Source: Harmothoe impar
Lineage: Eukaryota > Annelida > Polychaeta > Phyllodocida > Polynoidae
Direction: 5' to 3'
DNA length: 64,000 bases
Assembly: GCA_947462335.1 (NCBI GenBank)
Contig: OX381709.1
Coordinates: 84,754,622 to 84,818,621, forward strand
A program made the translations under genes and the position numbers. Positions 21,531-33,413 of the stretch are shown in pieces. The notes beneath the pieces are model-generated. The model had not been told where the DNA came from, did not search any database, and worked only from the letters and a program-made list of their open reading frames with translations. How positions within the stretch are numbered: position 1 is the stretch's first letter; every line of letters begins with the position of its first letter.

Positions 21531-22895
21531 ACTCACCAGGAGCTGCTCCCCTCACCCTGGGCTGCTCCCCTCACACTAAGCTGCCCCCCTCACCCTGAGC
21601 TGCTCCCCTCACCCTAAGCTGCTCCCCTCACCCTAAGCTGCTCTCCTCACCCTGGGCTGCTCTCCTCACCCTGGGCTGCTCCCCTCACCCTAAGCTGCTC
21701 CCCTCACCCTGGGCTGCTCCCCTCACCCTAAGCTGCTCCCCTCACCCTGGGCTGCTCCCCTCACCCTAAGCTACTCCCCTCACCCTGAGCTGCTCCCCTC
21801 ACACCCTGAGCTGCTCCCCTCACACCCCGAGCTGCTCCCCTCACCCTGAGCTGCTCCCCTCAACATAAGCTGCTCCCTCACCCTGAGCTGCTCCCCTCAC
21901 CCTGAGCTGCTCCCTCACCCTGAGCTGCTCACCTTAGCATAAGCTGCTCCCCTCACCCTGATCTGCTCCCCTCACACCCTGAGCTGCTCCCCTCACACCC
22001 CGAGCTGCTCCCCCCTCACCCTTAGCTGCTCCCCTCAACATAAGCTGCTCCCTCACCCTGAGCTGCTCCCCTCACCCTGAGCTGCTCCCTCACCCTGAGC
22101 TGCTCCCCTTAGCATAAGCTGCTCCCCTCACCATGAGCTGCTCCTCTCACCATGAGCTGCTCCCCTCACCATGAGCTGCTCCCCTCACCATGAGCTGCTC
22201 CCCTCACCATGAGCTGCTCCCCTCTCCATGAGCTGCTCCCCTCACCATGAGCTGCTCCCCTCACCATGAGCTGCTCCCCTCACCATGAGCTGCTCCCCTC
22301 ACCATGAGCTGCTCCCCTCACCCTAAGCTGCTCCCCTCACCCTGGGCTGCTCCCCTCACCCTAAGCTGCTCCACTCACCCTTCTCTGCATCTCTCACCAT
22401 AAGCTGCTCCCCTCACCCTGAGCTGCTCCCCTCACCCTGAGCTACTCCCCTCACCCTGAGCTGCTCCCCTCACCCTGAGCTGCTCCCCTCACCCTGATCT
22501 GCTCCCCTCGCCATGAGCTGCTCCCCTCACCCTGAGCTGCTCCCCTCACCCTGAGCTGCTCCCCTCACCATGAGCTGCTCCCCTCACCATGAGCTGCTCC
22601 CTCCCCATGAGCTGCTCCCCTCACCCTGGGCTGCTCCCCTCACCCTGACCTGCTCCCCTCACCATGAGCTGCTCCCCTCACCCTGGGCTGCTCCCCTCAC
22701 CCTGAGCTGCTCCCTCACCATGAGCTGCTCCCCTCACCCTGGGCTGCTCCCCTCACCATGAGCTGCTCCTCTCACCCTGAGCTGCTCCCCTCACCATGAG
22801 CTGCTCCGCTCACCCTTGGCTGCTCCCCTCACCATGAGCTGCTCCCTCGCCATGAGCTGCTCCCCTCACCCTGGGCTGCTTCCCTCACGCTGAGC
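21530..22895. repeat. ~18-20-bp CTGCTCCCCTCACC minisatellite
   Basis: About 70 units of CTGCTCCCCTCACCCTGAG with CATGAG, CTAAG and CTGGG variants. On the minus strand each unit contains GGTGAGGG, a splice-donor-like motif. Similar ~40-bp sequences at both edges suggest the array grew within a larger duplication. Confidence 0.95.
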
Positions 22896-22966
22896 TGCAC
22901 CCACCTCTCTACCCTCTGTACCACGCGTCTTCTCTGCACTAATAATCTTCATGCTCTGGGCTCGCC

Positions 22967-23072
22967 CAGTCAACAAAATTACATTATTTTATGTCAAAAT
23001 AACATTTTCAACGTTTTATAGCGATTTCTAAAGTTGAGGAGCCATAGAGAAACGTTATATAACGTCATATTG
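22967..23072. mobile_element. Truncated CCCAG-type AACGTT-rich MITE
   Basis: Starts CCCAGTCAACAAAATTACATT, keeps the AAGTTGAGGAGCCATAGAGAAACGTT core and loses its right end. Confidence 0.6.
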
Positions 23073-24480
23073 CACCAATGCAGCCTTGACGAGTGAGTTA
23101 CTCGCCGGGGCTGGATTGGTGCATCATCCACATTTTTGTGACGTGCTGTCTTTAAATGGTTAGCAGGATTCAGTCTCTGAGTAGCACTTTTAGCACCGCG
23201 TGTCCCGGGCCCCACAGTGGAGTGTGGGTTCTACCTGCAGCAGGAGGATCGATGCTGGTGTTGTAGTCAGGCACAAGGACTAACACTAGTTCTGTAATGC
23301 ACCGGGAGGGGACAGCAGCAGGGTCACTATACTCTGTTGGCGGTCACTCAACCCTTCAGCCCTTTAAGGATAGCATTTAAAGACTGTGAGCATTATGAGC
23401 TAATCCCCAGTTCCGGTGGTGTGGGAAGTAACACAGACGGACAAGGACTCTGCAGAACTGTGTGTACTCCATATGTAACATCCACCCACACCTGCTACAT
23501 GGACTGAATGGGAAAGAGTTTAGCTTCCCCTTTGGCTCTATAACCCACCCATCATTGTTTAGATAATGCTAGAGCATTCAACACCCCACCAATTGAATAT
23601 AATGTGTACAAATTACAGGAGAAATAAAAATGCACTAATGTATAGTGTCAATTAGGGACATGAGTATTTCCTGAAATCGACAGGCGACATACACCCCCCC
23701 CCTCCGACCAGACCACTATCCATGCTCTGCCCTCCCCTTAGCTCTGCCCCGTGCATGTTCTCTCTCCCATCCCATAATCTATTAGTCCGTGTCATTGATA
23801 ACAAGAGTTCAGCCAATATCCAATACACCGATCTGTATTCAAGCCATATACCCGTATGTAAACCAACCATATAGCAGTTGACCCCTAGAACCGACAGGGC
23901 GATATGGCCGTTTCTGAAAATCGACAGGCGACATGTCTCAGTGAAAAATGACAAGACAAATAAAAAGATAGTGACAAGGGACATGAGTATTTCTTCATAT
24001 TGGCAGGGGTGACATGGAAATAACGTGACAAGGGACATGGACATTTCTTGAATTTGACAGGAGACAAGGGACCCCGCCCTCTCCCAAGCCAGACCCTAGC
24101 CACCCCCCCTCGCCTGTTCTCTCCCCCATCACCCATACCATAATTTATTACTCCGTGCCCTTAACGACAAGAGTTCAGCCAATACCCAATACACCCGTTT
24201 GTATTCTAGCCATGTACCCGTATGTAAACCAATTCTCTGTCCAAACCAATCTCAGACCGATCCCCTCAGCCGCCATGCATGCATCCTTCAGTGGGTGTGG
24301 ACGAGTCCTTTATTGGTAGATGGAGTCAGCATACACGGGGGTAGGGAGGAAGCATGGTTAAACATGTGCATAGAGTGTTTGTGTCTGTAAAATAAATGCG
24401 TTTCCCATCAACGTGGGTGCCACCGAGCGTGCGCGTCACTGAAATCCTGTTTTGTTTTCAAATTTTAAGGGAAAACTTGA
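23073..24480. other. No supported gene; microrepeats
   Basis: 23,640-24,080 carries several GACATG/AAATCGACAGGCGACAT microrepeats, and two similar ~200-bp blocks (23,760-23,870 and 24,110-24,240: AACAAGAGTTCAGCCAATA) look like a tandem duplication. Minus-strand ORFs here are repeat-derived. Confidence 0.4.
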
Positions 24481-24499
24481 TGATAAGGTAAAAAGAAAG

Positions 24500-25560
24500 G
24501 TGTTTCAGGTTACATAGTCTGAGAATCTAGGGATTTAGGGGAAGAAGGTATCACTAGAATTGACCAAGGTACCCAGGAAACCTATGTAACTAAGCAAATA
24601 AACATTTGGAATGGCTGTTGCTAAGCAACCACTCAACCTAGCAACAGGCCAATAACACCAGTGGATTCCCAGGTTTGGATATAGGGGGGTAGGCACCATT
24701 AGAATTCACCTGGGTACCCAGGAAACCTATGTTGCTAAGGAAATAACCATTTGGAATGGCTGTTGCTAAGCAACCACTCACCCTAGCAACCAACCAATAA
24801 CACCAATGGATTCCCAGGTTGGGATTTAGGGGGGGTAGGTATCATTAGAATTGACCTGGGTACCCAGGAAACCTATGTTGCTAAGCAAATAAACATCTGG
24901 AATGGCTGTTGCTAAGCAACCACTCAATCTAGCAACAAGCCAATAACACCAGTGGATTCCCAGGTTGGTATTTAGGGGGGTAGGCATCAATAGAATTCAC
25001 CTGGGTTCCTAGGAAACCTATGTTGCTAAGGAAATAACCATTTGGAATGGCTGTTGCTAAGCAACCACTCAACCTAGCAACCAACCAATAACACCAATGG
25101 ATTCCTAGGTTGGGATTTAGGGGGGGTGGGTATCATAAGAATTGACCTGGTTACCCAGGAAACCTATGTTGCTAAGCAAATAAACATCTGGAATGGCTGT
25201 TGCTAAGCAACCACTCAACCTAGCAACAGGCCAATAACACCAGTGGATTCCCAGGTTGGTATTTAGGGGGGTAGGCATCAATAGAATTCACCTGGGTACC
25301 CAGGAAACCTATGTTGCTAAGGAAATAACCATTTGGAATGGCTGTTGCTAAGCAACCACTCACCCTAGCAACCAACCAATAACACCAATGGATTCCCAGG
25401 TAAGGATTTAGGGGGGGTAGGTATCATAAGAATTGACCTGGGTACCCAGGAAACCTATGTTACTAAGCAAATAAACATTTGGAATAGCTGTTGCTAAGCA
25501 ACCGCTCAACCTAGCAACAAACCAATAACACCACTGGATTCCCAGACCCTGATTTAGGGG
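24500..25560. repeat. ~145-bp tandem repeat, seven units, alternating A/B variants
   Basis: Units contain GGTACCCAGGAAACCTATGT, GGCTGTTGCTAAGCAACCAC and CCAATAACACCA(G/A)TGGATT. GTGGATT and ATGGATT units alternate (~24,661, 24,806, 24,950, 25,096, 25,241, 25,388), as do AAATAAACA and AAATAACCA forms, so the amplifying unit is a ~290-bp dimer. GTTGCTAAGCAAC is itself palindromic. Confidence 0.9.
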
Positions 25561-26665
25561 GGATAGGTATGCTTTAACTTCTTCTCGGGGCAATATTAAT
25601 GCTATGGGAGATACGTTTTTGGATAATTTGGCGGCCATCTTGGATTTTGGTCGGTTACGCCCCCAAGGGGTAAATTAAAAAGCTGGCAACATGGAAATTC
25701 TTAATCTACACCTTTTTGGGTCAGAATTAGCCATGTTGCCAAATTTCTACCCGAAAAAAAAATACCCTTCCATAAGCCGGTGGACTATAGGGTAGGTCGG
25801 ATTTTTTTACCTTTGACCTGAAAAGTAGCCAAAAATTGACTCACAAACATTTGGGTCCACTCGCCAACAACAGCGTCGACTTGTGGACTATCAAATTGAC
25901 TCTGAAATAGCCCAAAAATTGCTTGGATAAGAATTTCTGGGGTCAGCCTTGTTTTGCTAGGTTTTTTTATGACCCAATTGACAACTATCGCCATATTTGG
26001 TATCAACTAGAAGCTTACAGTGCTGCGGACACAATGGGCTAAAAGAAAAATGCCTATTAACAACTTTTATAGATCTATTTTTGTTAATCCATAACATGAC
26101 CCCTACCCATTTGGTCTTCAGCGTTAAAAAAAAACAAAAAAAGAAAGGGAACATAAAATGACGTAGAGCGTCATATTTCTCATTACTTAGTGACGAGAAA
26201 CACGCTTATTGTTTTGGAGTGGCCTATCGTGTTGTTTGAGAGACCAAATGTACGAAGAAGGCTTCCAGTATTCTTTATCAAACAAAAGAAATATCGGATA
26301 ATTGAAATCGATCAAAGATGTTTGGGAGTCGGGATATTGCTCGGATTCAAAACATTAGTGGGTGACAGTTTGTTTACCGTCGTTAACATAAAACCTTGCT
26401 CAAGCTCAATCTACAGAAATGACAGGTCCCTTATTCCACATGCATCTACCCGACCCTTCCCTATACAACATGACATACTGCGGATCATGGTTGGTTATTT
26501 GAGACATTGAGTGGGTGAAAGTGGGGTACGTGGGGCTGTCATGTAAAACAATCTCCGTGTCAGAGGATGCTAATGCTGCTCAAACACTGTCTCCCAGCAA
26601 ACTAGCGTCATCTTGTGCAAGCCTTGTGTATATCTGAGTCAACCAATTGGGTATCCTTGGGTATA
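25561..26665. other. No supported gene; GGGTCGG-type repeat fragment
   Basis: 25,790-25,975 matches the inside of the GGGTCGG-type element at 26,892-27,316 (GACTATCAAATTGACTCTGA). A 106-codon open stretch at 26,190-26,510 has no motif I recognise. Confidence 0.4.
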
Positions 26666-26812
26666 CCCAGTAAACAAAAAACGTTATACACCATTTTATA
26701 ACGTTATATAACGTTAAATAACGTTTCTCTAAGGCTCCTTACTATGGCATAACGTTATATGAAATTTTATAACTTTATTTTGACGTAAAATAACGTATTT
26801 TTGTTAGCTGGG
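26666..26812. mobile_element. CCCAG-type AACGTT-rich MITE
   Basis: CCCAGTAAACAAAAAACGTT ... TTTTTGTTAGCTGGG, flanked by TATA on both sides. Confidence 0.85.
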
Positions 26813-26891
26813 TATAGTCTACACAAGGCTTGCACAGGCTTGCGCTAGATTGCTCGCTGGTAGTACACGATGCCGCCATGGTGGTGCGCAC

Positions 26892-27316
26892 ACATTGGGC
26901 AAAAAAAAGGTGTGTTTCAAGTTACATAGTCTGAAAATCCAGGTAGGGTAGGTCGGATTTTTTTTTTTTTTTTTGATATATTATTTTTTTTACTTTGGAC
27001 TGAAAAGTACCCCAAAATTTACTCGCAAACTTTAGAGCCGACTCGCCGACAACAGTGTTGACTCTTAGACTATCAAATTGACCCTGATATAGGCCCAAAA
27101 TTACTTTAAACATAAATTTTTTTTCAATATTGGATAAAAGTTTCTTGCTGTCTATGACATTGACTTGTAGACTATCAAATTGACCCTGAAATAGCCCTAA
27201 ACTCACTTGAAAAATAAATATTCTTTTCAAAATTGGATAAAATGTTCTAGGGTGGGCCCTGTTTTGTTAGGTAGGGTCGGGTAACCTGAAACACACCTTT
27301 TTTTTATTTGGCATTG
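26892..27316. mobile_element. GGGTCGG/GTTTCAGGT inverted-repeat element
   Basis: AAAAAAAGGTGTGTTTCAAG at the left and ACCTGAAACACACCTTTTTT at the right, with GGGTAGGTCGGATTTT and GGTAGGGTCGGGTAACC inside. Confidence 0.8.
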
Positions 27317-28240
27317 GATGCTCCTAGCAGAATACATTTTGAAATGGACCCCTGGTCTCAATCAGATGACTCTGCCAGGCATTGGGCCAAAATAACCCCT
27401 TTTAGAGGAAGCCTGCCGAGAGTGTATCAAGCCCATCTATACCTGGGCGGTTGATACACTGTCTGTAGATCAGCATCATTACAGTTTCTGAGATTTATGA
27501 TTACTTCTGCGTAAGTGCACGATGATGAGAATTCATCTTGAACCTTGAGCTATTAAAATGATTTTGGTATATAGCCACCTCACACAAATTTACAATTATT
27601 CCACTTACTTACATCTTTGTATCGAATCTTCCTGATGTCTTTCAAATCTTTCAAAGCAGGTCATATTACTATTATTATGTTACATTGAAAAGGTGTCTGA
27701 AGAATGATGTCTAAACCATTTGGATATAGGACGTCATGAGGCTAAGAATACAACGTAACCAAATGAAGTAAATATCTATTGAGAAAAGATGTAGAGATGA
27801 CGTGATTAACTATGAGTTTTGCTAGCTGGGTTATCCCCTTTCAAGGGTTAAGGTTGTAAATGCGTATGTTTATTATAGATGAAACAACCTCTTCTGTTTT
27901 TCGATGGAATCCTATGTACATTTACATGTACCAGAATAAACACTAGTCAAGCTCAAACAAACTCACACTCAATGTTCAGATGAGTCAGAACAAGAGGTCC
28001 ACGGCTCAGCCTGTCTTGTCAAATAGGTCCCTATATTATGCAGGGTCAGGCCTCTCAGCTCGCCACCTCCCAGCCTCGAGCCCTCCATGCCCATTACAGC
28101 CGCCAGGCTGTAATGGGCCTGGACAATTTTGTATCTAATAACTGTGACCTACTTAGAAAATGATCCAGGATCCTGGATCAATACTTAATGAGATAGCTCG
28201 ACCACTGATTGGTTAGCCATGGTCACATGATCATGAATGA
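27317..28240. other. No supported gene
   Basis: One short hairpin, CCCATTACAGCC/GGCTGTAATGGG at ~28,089-28,118. A TATGCAGGGTCAG(G/A) segment at ~28,036 recurs at 29,611 beside the LINE. Confidence 0.4.
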
Positions 28241-28470
28241 CATAGATTTGTTGTGTCTGGTCTCATGGGTTCGAATCCCACCTTTGGCAAAACATAGGTT
28301 CGTTTTTTTACATTCTTTATTTGGCCTATTTGAAGCATAAATACCCCTATACTGGCATAGTTATGTTACATATTACATACTTGGATAGGGACAATAGTGT
28401 AATAGAGGTGCATTATATACATATCAAAAGTCCTACCAATTGTGCCAAGGTGGGACTCGAACCCATGATG
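28240..28470. repeat. Two facing tRNA-like 3' halves
   Basis: Plus-strand ATGGGTTCGAATCCCACC at ~28,264 and minus-strand ATGGGTTCGAGTCCCACC at ~28,466 are inverted copies followed by TT(T)GGCA. They resemble tRNA T-arms and 3' ends, from SINEs or the interior of a CCCAG-type element. Confidence 0.5.
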
Positions 28471-28860
28471 TCCAGATTGCTTATATCCAGTACCAGTCAG
28501 CACATAAGGACTCTGCCAGACTGTATATACATACAGTCGGGGCCCGAGACTGGCCACCTCCCTGCTGTACACGCTGTGAGGTCAAAGGAAAAATGAGACC
28601 TGTTTCAGGCAACCCGACCCTAGATTCCAAAATGGTCCCAAAGTAGAATGGCCTTTTAAAATGAATATACAATCACTTTATGATACTCCTAGAGAATGGA
28701 GAAATTAGTGAGTCGTTCTGATGAGTCACATGTCGATGTTGCAATTCTAGACGCATGCCTGTTACTCCTAACATGTAAAAGTATGTGTGAGACTGGTCTG
28801 GGTGGACTCGTAGACGATGATTTGAAAAAAGATTTGCGGAAAAACACTCCCCTCCCGTAG

Positions 28861-29165
28861 AGGGTGGGGAGTAGCTCAGGCCGCAGAGCGTTGGATGTGG
28901 GAGGTACCCCGCTCGAGTCTCACTAGCACCCTGCTGTGTCACGTTACGAACTCCCCCCTGCTGTGGTTGACATACAGCATACCAAAGGCCTGTCCAACTA
29001 ACACTATGCCTGTGTAGTGTCGGATGTTAAAGAACCATTGCCTCGGTAGAAGTGTAGGGGCTTGCTTTCTACCTTCACTTACCTCATAGGTTCGATCACC
29101 ATCACTTCCCCCCTTGGCACAGCCTACAACGGCGTTGTGTGCTTGTCTCTCCAGTAGGGGCTTCA
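28861..29165 (+). mobile_element. tRNA-derived SINE-like element
   Basis: The head has GAGTAGCTCAGGCCGCAGAG (A box) and GCTCGAGTCTCAC (B box). The body contains GTGTCGGATGTTAAAGAACC and GGTTCGATCACCATCAC, shared with 13,670-13,800 and 18,800-18,915. The 3' end is uncertain. Confidence 0.55.
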
Positions 29166-29331
29166 AAATGTACCCTCCCGTATTGGCCTCGATCTGTCAC
29201 CACAGTAGAGAGCTAGACATTTGTCTGGTTGAGGGTGAGAAGTTTTCACAAAAAAAGTGATACCTAGTAAGATGGTAAGTAGAATAAAAAAAGAAAATCT
29301 GCCTGTTTTGTCCAAGAGGTGCCTAGGCCAA

Positions 29332-29607
29332 AAAAAAAGAGGTTTGTTTCAGGTCACCCGACCAACCCTATGTAAACAGGGCCGACCCTAGGTTTTTTTA
29401 TGCAATTTTGAAGAAATTTTTATATTTTTACACTTTTTGGGGATAAATCTTAGGTTTAAAAAATCTTCCCATTTTCATACTTTTTTCGGTCAATTTTAGG
29501 GTTAAGTAAAAAAAAAAAAAGGTTAAAAAAAAAAAAAAATCCGACCTACCGACCCAAGAGTTTCATCCTATGTTACCTGAAACAAAACTTTTTTTTATTT
29601 GGCCCTA
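29332..29607. mobile_element. GGGTCGG/GTTTCAGGT inverted-repeat element
   Basis: AGGTTTGTTTCAGGTCACCC at the left, ATGTTACCTGAAACAAAAC at the right, inner CCGACCTACCGACCC. Directly upstream of the LINE. Confidence 0.8.
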
Positions 29608-29654
29608 CAGTATGCAGGGTCAGAGCTCTCGGCTGTCGTGCTGACACGGGGTCT

Positions 29655-32600
29655 GGAGGTCAACATATATGCCACCTTAATATTAGAAGTATTTTCTCAG
29701 AAGAAACTTTTGATGATTTTAATGTTTTTATGAGAAATAAGGAAATTGATTGTCTCACAATCTCAGAAACCTGGCTTAAGGATAGGGTCCCAGATAATCA
29801 CCTCGCAATTTCAGGCTACAATTTTATACGATTGGATCGTCAAATTGACAAAAAATGTGGGGGCCTAATGGCATATATCAGGGACGATATCACTATTGGA
29901 CAATCACTTACTGAGCAATATAGTGTCAGTGAAGCGGACCTAGAAATGCAGGTCTTTACCATAAAGAAGGGTCAGAATAAAAAGCTGACATTATTTAATG
30001 TTTATAGGCCTCCATCAGGTAAAGTCAATGTCGCCCTGGACATTATTGTTGGGAAATTAAATCATTTTTTCCGCTTTTATCAGAATAATGAAGTGATAGT
30101 TCTTGGTGATTTCAATATTAATTATAAATTCACTGCTGAAGGAGATGGTAAGAAACTAAGACAAAATATGACAGCCTTGGGGCTCAAACAACTTATAAAA
30201 GGGCATACACATTTTAATCCAAATGGAGAGCCGACTACCATTGATTTAATATTTACTAACTCCCCTCATGTAAAGAATTCTGGAATAATCACCCCAGGTC
30301 TCAGTGACCATGAAATGGTTTTCATGACTCGGGAGCACATGCATGTCCCGCTGGAAAAACTTTCCTTCACAGGAAGGAGTTATATGCATTATGTAACAGA
30401 CAACTTCACCATGGGTATGAAAAACTCCAACTGGGATGAATTGTGGAATTGCCAATGCCCTGAAAAAGCATGGGAGCTTTACATCACTCAAATAAGTTTC
30501 CTGTTGGACATTACTTGCCCTATAAAAAACTTTAACTTTAAGCAAAAAATGAAGCCCTGGTTAGATAGGCACATAATCACCCTGTTAAAAGACAAAAATT
30601 ATGCTATTAATAAATATAGAAGAACCCAGAACATAGATGATGGACGTATATCAGATTATCTTCAAGGTTTGGCAAGAGAAGCATGTAGGGAAGCGAAGCA
30701 AGGATATTTCCAGGAGAAATTTGAAAATAATAAAAAAGAACCAAAAGACTATTGGAAAGCTATTAACGAACTAATTAATCCTCGCCCAAAGAATGTAACA
30801 TTTAATCTAATAGATCAGACAGACAACACCCCTATAGCTAATGCTGACACGGCAGACTTCATTAACACATTCTTTGCAGAAATAGGATCCAAGCTTGCTA
30901 TAAACATGAACTCTCCGTGGTCCTACCAAGGTGAGGAGCCAGACAGTATATTCAGCTTCAAAGCATGTAAGGAAGAAGAGATCGTCCCCCTCATCAGAAA
31001 AATAAAAATAGACAAATCATCGGGCGTAGAACATATCTCCACCAAGGCTCTTAAAGATGCAATGCTTGCTATCCCTCTCCTAGTGGTACACATAGTAAAC
31101 CTGGTCATCAAATCTTCCAAATTCCCAAATAAATGGAAAAAAGCCCTTGTGTCCCCCCTTCCAAAAGGGGGTGATGCATCAAATGTCAGCAACCTACGTC
31201 CAATTTCCATCCTTCCCCTTCCTTCAAAAATAACAGAAAAAATTATGCACAAACAAATTATAACATACCTCAACCTAGAAAACATATTAAATGATAACCA
31301 AGATGGATTCAGACCAAATAGAAGTACAATAAACAGCTTATCCAAATTAACAGACAATATCTACCGAGGACTAAATATAGACCAGTGTACAACAGCAATA
31401 TTTTTAGACTTCAAAAAAGCATTTGATACTTTAGACCACAAAATTTTAGCAAAAAAAGCAGAAAAAATAGGATTTGACCAAAGTGCAGTAGCACTGGTCT
31501 CTGACTATCTCAATAATAGGAAACAGTCTACTAAAGCTAATGGAATTATATCACAGGAGAAACTACTAACATGTGGCGTCCCCCAGGGATCTGTATTAGG
31601 ACCTCTACTATTTTTGCTCTATATAAATGATATGAACTTTTCCCTAGAATACCTAAATTGCCAACACTATGCAGATGATACAGTAATTTATATTAACCAC
31701 CCCCCCGCTGATCGTACTATGGAAAGAAAAATTAACTCTGACTTAGACAAAATTTCGAAATGGTGTTTAGAAAATAAGCTATCCCTTAACACTAAAAAAA
31801 CAAAAGCAATGAATTTTTCTACAAAACCCCTTGACAACCTTTGGATAAAACCTACCTTAACTATTAATGGTGATATAGTAGACTTTGCCCCTACATACAA
31901 ATACCTTGGAATGACGCTAGACAATAAACTAAATTTTAAAAGGCATATTGATATTTTAGAGAAAAATGTTGACTACAAAACATACTTGTTTAGGCACTCT
32001 AGAAAACATATGACAGAGAAAGCTGCAGTCGATGTCCTCAAAACCATGATTCTTCCTGTAACTGACTATGGGGATATCTGCTACATGGTTGCCAACAAAA
32101 CCCACACTGTAAAAATACAGAATGCCATAAACAAAGCTTTAAGAACTGCCCTGTGCCACCGTGGCACAATAAACACAGAAAAACTATTGAAAGTTGCTGA
32201 ATTAAACTATATGAATGATAGAAGAGAGCAGCATCTGTCACACAAAGCATTCATACAATCACTCAACATCACCCTCATAGATAGAAGACCCATTAGAACC
32301 AGGGCTCATGACGAAAGGTTGCTAAAGGTCACTCGGCCTTTAAACCCGGCATACCGTAAAAGCTTAGAGTACAGATTATCTACAAGATGGAACTCTTTTG
32401 AGATTGAAACAAGATCCATTCAAGAAGAAAATCAGTTCAGGCAATGGAACGATGGTATATATAAAGATAAGATTAAGACCTTTCCAGACATCCCCAGGTT
32501 TGAGCGTTGAGTCTGCCCCCCCCCCCCCCCCACCCTGACCACATAGCTCCTCTTTTTCCACACACACCCCTAGCTCACCCTACCCGAATGTATAAGAGGC

Positions 32601-32998
32601 AAAACCACTATTCAAGTATGCCCTTGCATAAATGAAACCCATATATAATGGTGCCTGTCAAATAACAGACACCCTTATATACCGGGTAATATATGTATTC
32701 AGTTATCTCTAACTGAATACACATTAAGTGTCTAAAAAACCATCAACACTTACTCTCTATTATTCTACCCACTGCTATTACCTAGCATGGGTTCTATCCT
32801 CTTTACCTCTTTTTCTTTCCTCTTACGAGAAAAGAAACCACTGATTATCATGTATACTCACCTAAACAATAGCCTCTGGCTACTAGATATAGTAAAAAAT
32901 TCTAACCCTTCATTCATAATTTATAGTGTGTTAGGTAAGGCCACACATTCCTGCCAGGATAAATAAAAGAAATTCAAATCAAATCAAATCAAATCAGG
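29655..32998 (+). mobile_element. 5'-truncated non-LTR retrotransposon (Jockey/CR1-like LINE)
   Basis: One ORF with endonuclease and reverse transcriptase, a ~450-bp 3' UTR and an (AAATC)n tail at 32,966-32,997. No ORF1 is present, and the endonuclease reading frame is open upstream of the first ATG, so the copy is truncated within or just before ORF2. No target duplication could be identified. Confidence 0.85.
29730..32510 (+). CDS. LINE ORF2: apurinic-type endonuclease plus reverse transcriptase
   Basis: 926 codons from the first ATG, uninterrupted. The endonuclease has ISETWL near residue 16, YRPPSG near 91, GDFNIN at 126 and SDH at 192. In the true N-terminus the frame continues upstream of this ATG with CHLNIRSIF, the usual first strand of such endonucleases, so the natural start is lost by truncation. 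The reverse transcriptase has LRPISILPLPSKI, FLDFKKAFDTLDH, CGVPQGSVLGPLLFLLYIND and the YADD catalytic box at residue 647. The product nicks target DNA and reverse-transcribes its RNA there. All catalytic motifs are intact, suggesting a young copy. Jockey versus CR1 is not resolved by eye. Confidence 0.9.
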   Translation: MRNKEIDCLTISETWLKDRVPDNHLAISGYNFIRLDRQIDKKCGGLMAYIRDDITIGQSLTEQYSVSEADLEMQVFTIKKGQNKKLTLFNVYRPPSGKVNVALDIIVGKLNHFFRFYQNNEVIVLGDFNINYKFTAEGDGKKLRQNMTALGLKQLIKGHTHFNPNGEPTTIDLIFTNSPHVKNSGIITPGLSDHEMVFMTREHMHVPLEKLSFTGRSYMHYVTDNFTMGMKNSNWDELWNCQCPEKAWELYITQISFLLDITCPIKNFNFKQKMKPWLDRHIITLLKDKNYAINKYRRTQNIDDGRISDYLQGLAREACREAKQGYFQEKFENNKKEPKDYWKAINELINPRPKNVTFNLIDQTDNTPIANADTADFINTFFAEIGSKLAINMNSPWSYQGEEPDSIFSFKACKEEEIVPLIRKIKIDKSSGVEHISTKALKDAMLAIPLLVVHIVNLVIKSSKFPNKWKKALVSPLPKGGDASNVSNLRPISILPLPSKITEKIMHKQIITYLNLENILNDNQDGFRPNRSTINSLSKLTDNIYRGLNIDQCTTAIFLDFKKAFDTLDHKILAKKAEKIGFDQSAVALVSDYLNNRKQSTKANGIISQEKLLTCGVPQGSVLGPLLFLLYINDMNFSLEYLNCQHYADDTVIYINHPPADRTMERKINSDLDKISKWCLENKLSLNTKKTKAMNFSTKPLDNLWIKPTLTINGDIVDFAPTYKYLGMTLDNKLNFKRHIDILEKNVDYKTYLFRHSRKHMTEKAAVDVLKTMILPVTDYGDICYMVANKTHTVKIQNAINKALRTALCHRGTINTEKLLKVAELNYMNDRREQHLSHKAFIQSLNITLIDRRPIRTRAHDERLLKVTRPLNPAYRKSLEYRLSTRWNSFEIETRSIQEENQFRQWNDGIYKDKIKTFPDIPRFER

Positions 32999-33115
32999 TA
33001 CACACAGTGAGGGAAGCCGCCTCTTGTTCTATGAATAAATCAGCTGCTTATATTTCCCCTTAGTCATTAGATCAATGTCATGATGAGATTTGATGTTAGA
33101 TAGGCCTTCTAAGGC

Positions 33116-33413
33116 CACTCAAAAAAAAAGTTTTGTTTCAGGTAACATGGGAAGAAACTTTAGGGTCGGTAGGTCGGATTTTTTTATTTTTTTTAACTTT
33201 TTTTTTTTTACTTCGCCTCTAAAATTGACCCAAAAAAGTGTAAAAATGGAGAGATTTTTTTCCAAAATTTTGTAAACCTAAAATTGACCCCAGAAAAGTC
33301 TAAAAATATAAAAAATTCTTCAAAAATTGCATTAAAAAAGTAGGGTCGGCCCTGTTTAGATAGGGTCGGTCGGGTGACCTGAAACAAACCTTTTCTTTTT
33401 TTTGGCCTAAGGC
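33116..33413. mobile_element. GGGTCGG/GTTTCAGGT inverted-repeat element
   Basis: GTTTTGTTTCAGGTAACATGG ends mirrored by GGTGACCTGAAACAAACC, with GGGTCGGTAGGTCGG and GGGTCGGTCGGGT inside. Confidence 0.8.

Noticed and set aside
30246..32250. Antisense ORFs across the LINE
   Set aside because: Shadows of the 926-codon sense frame with no motifs.
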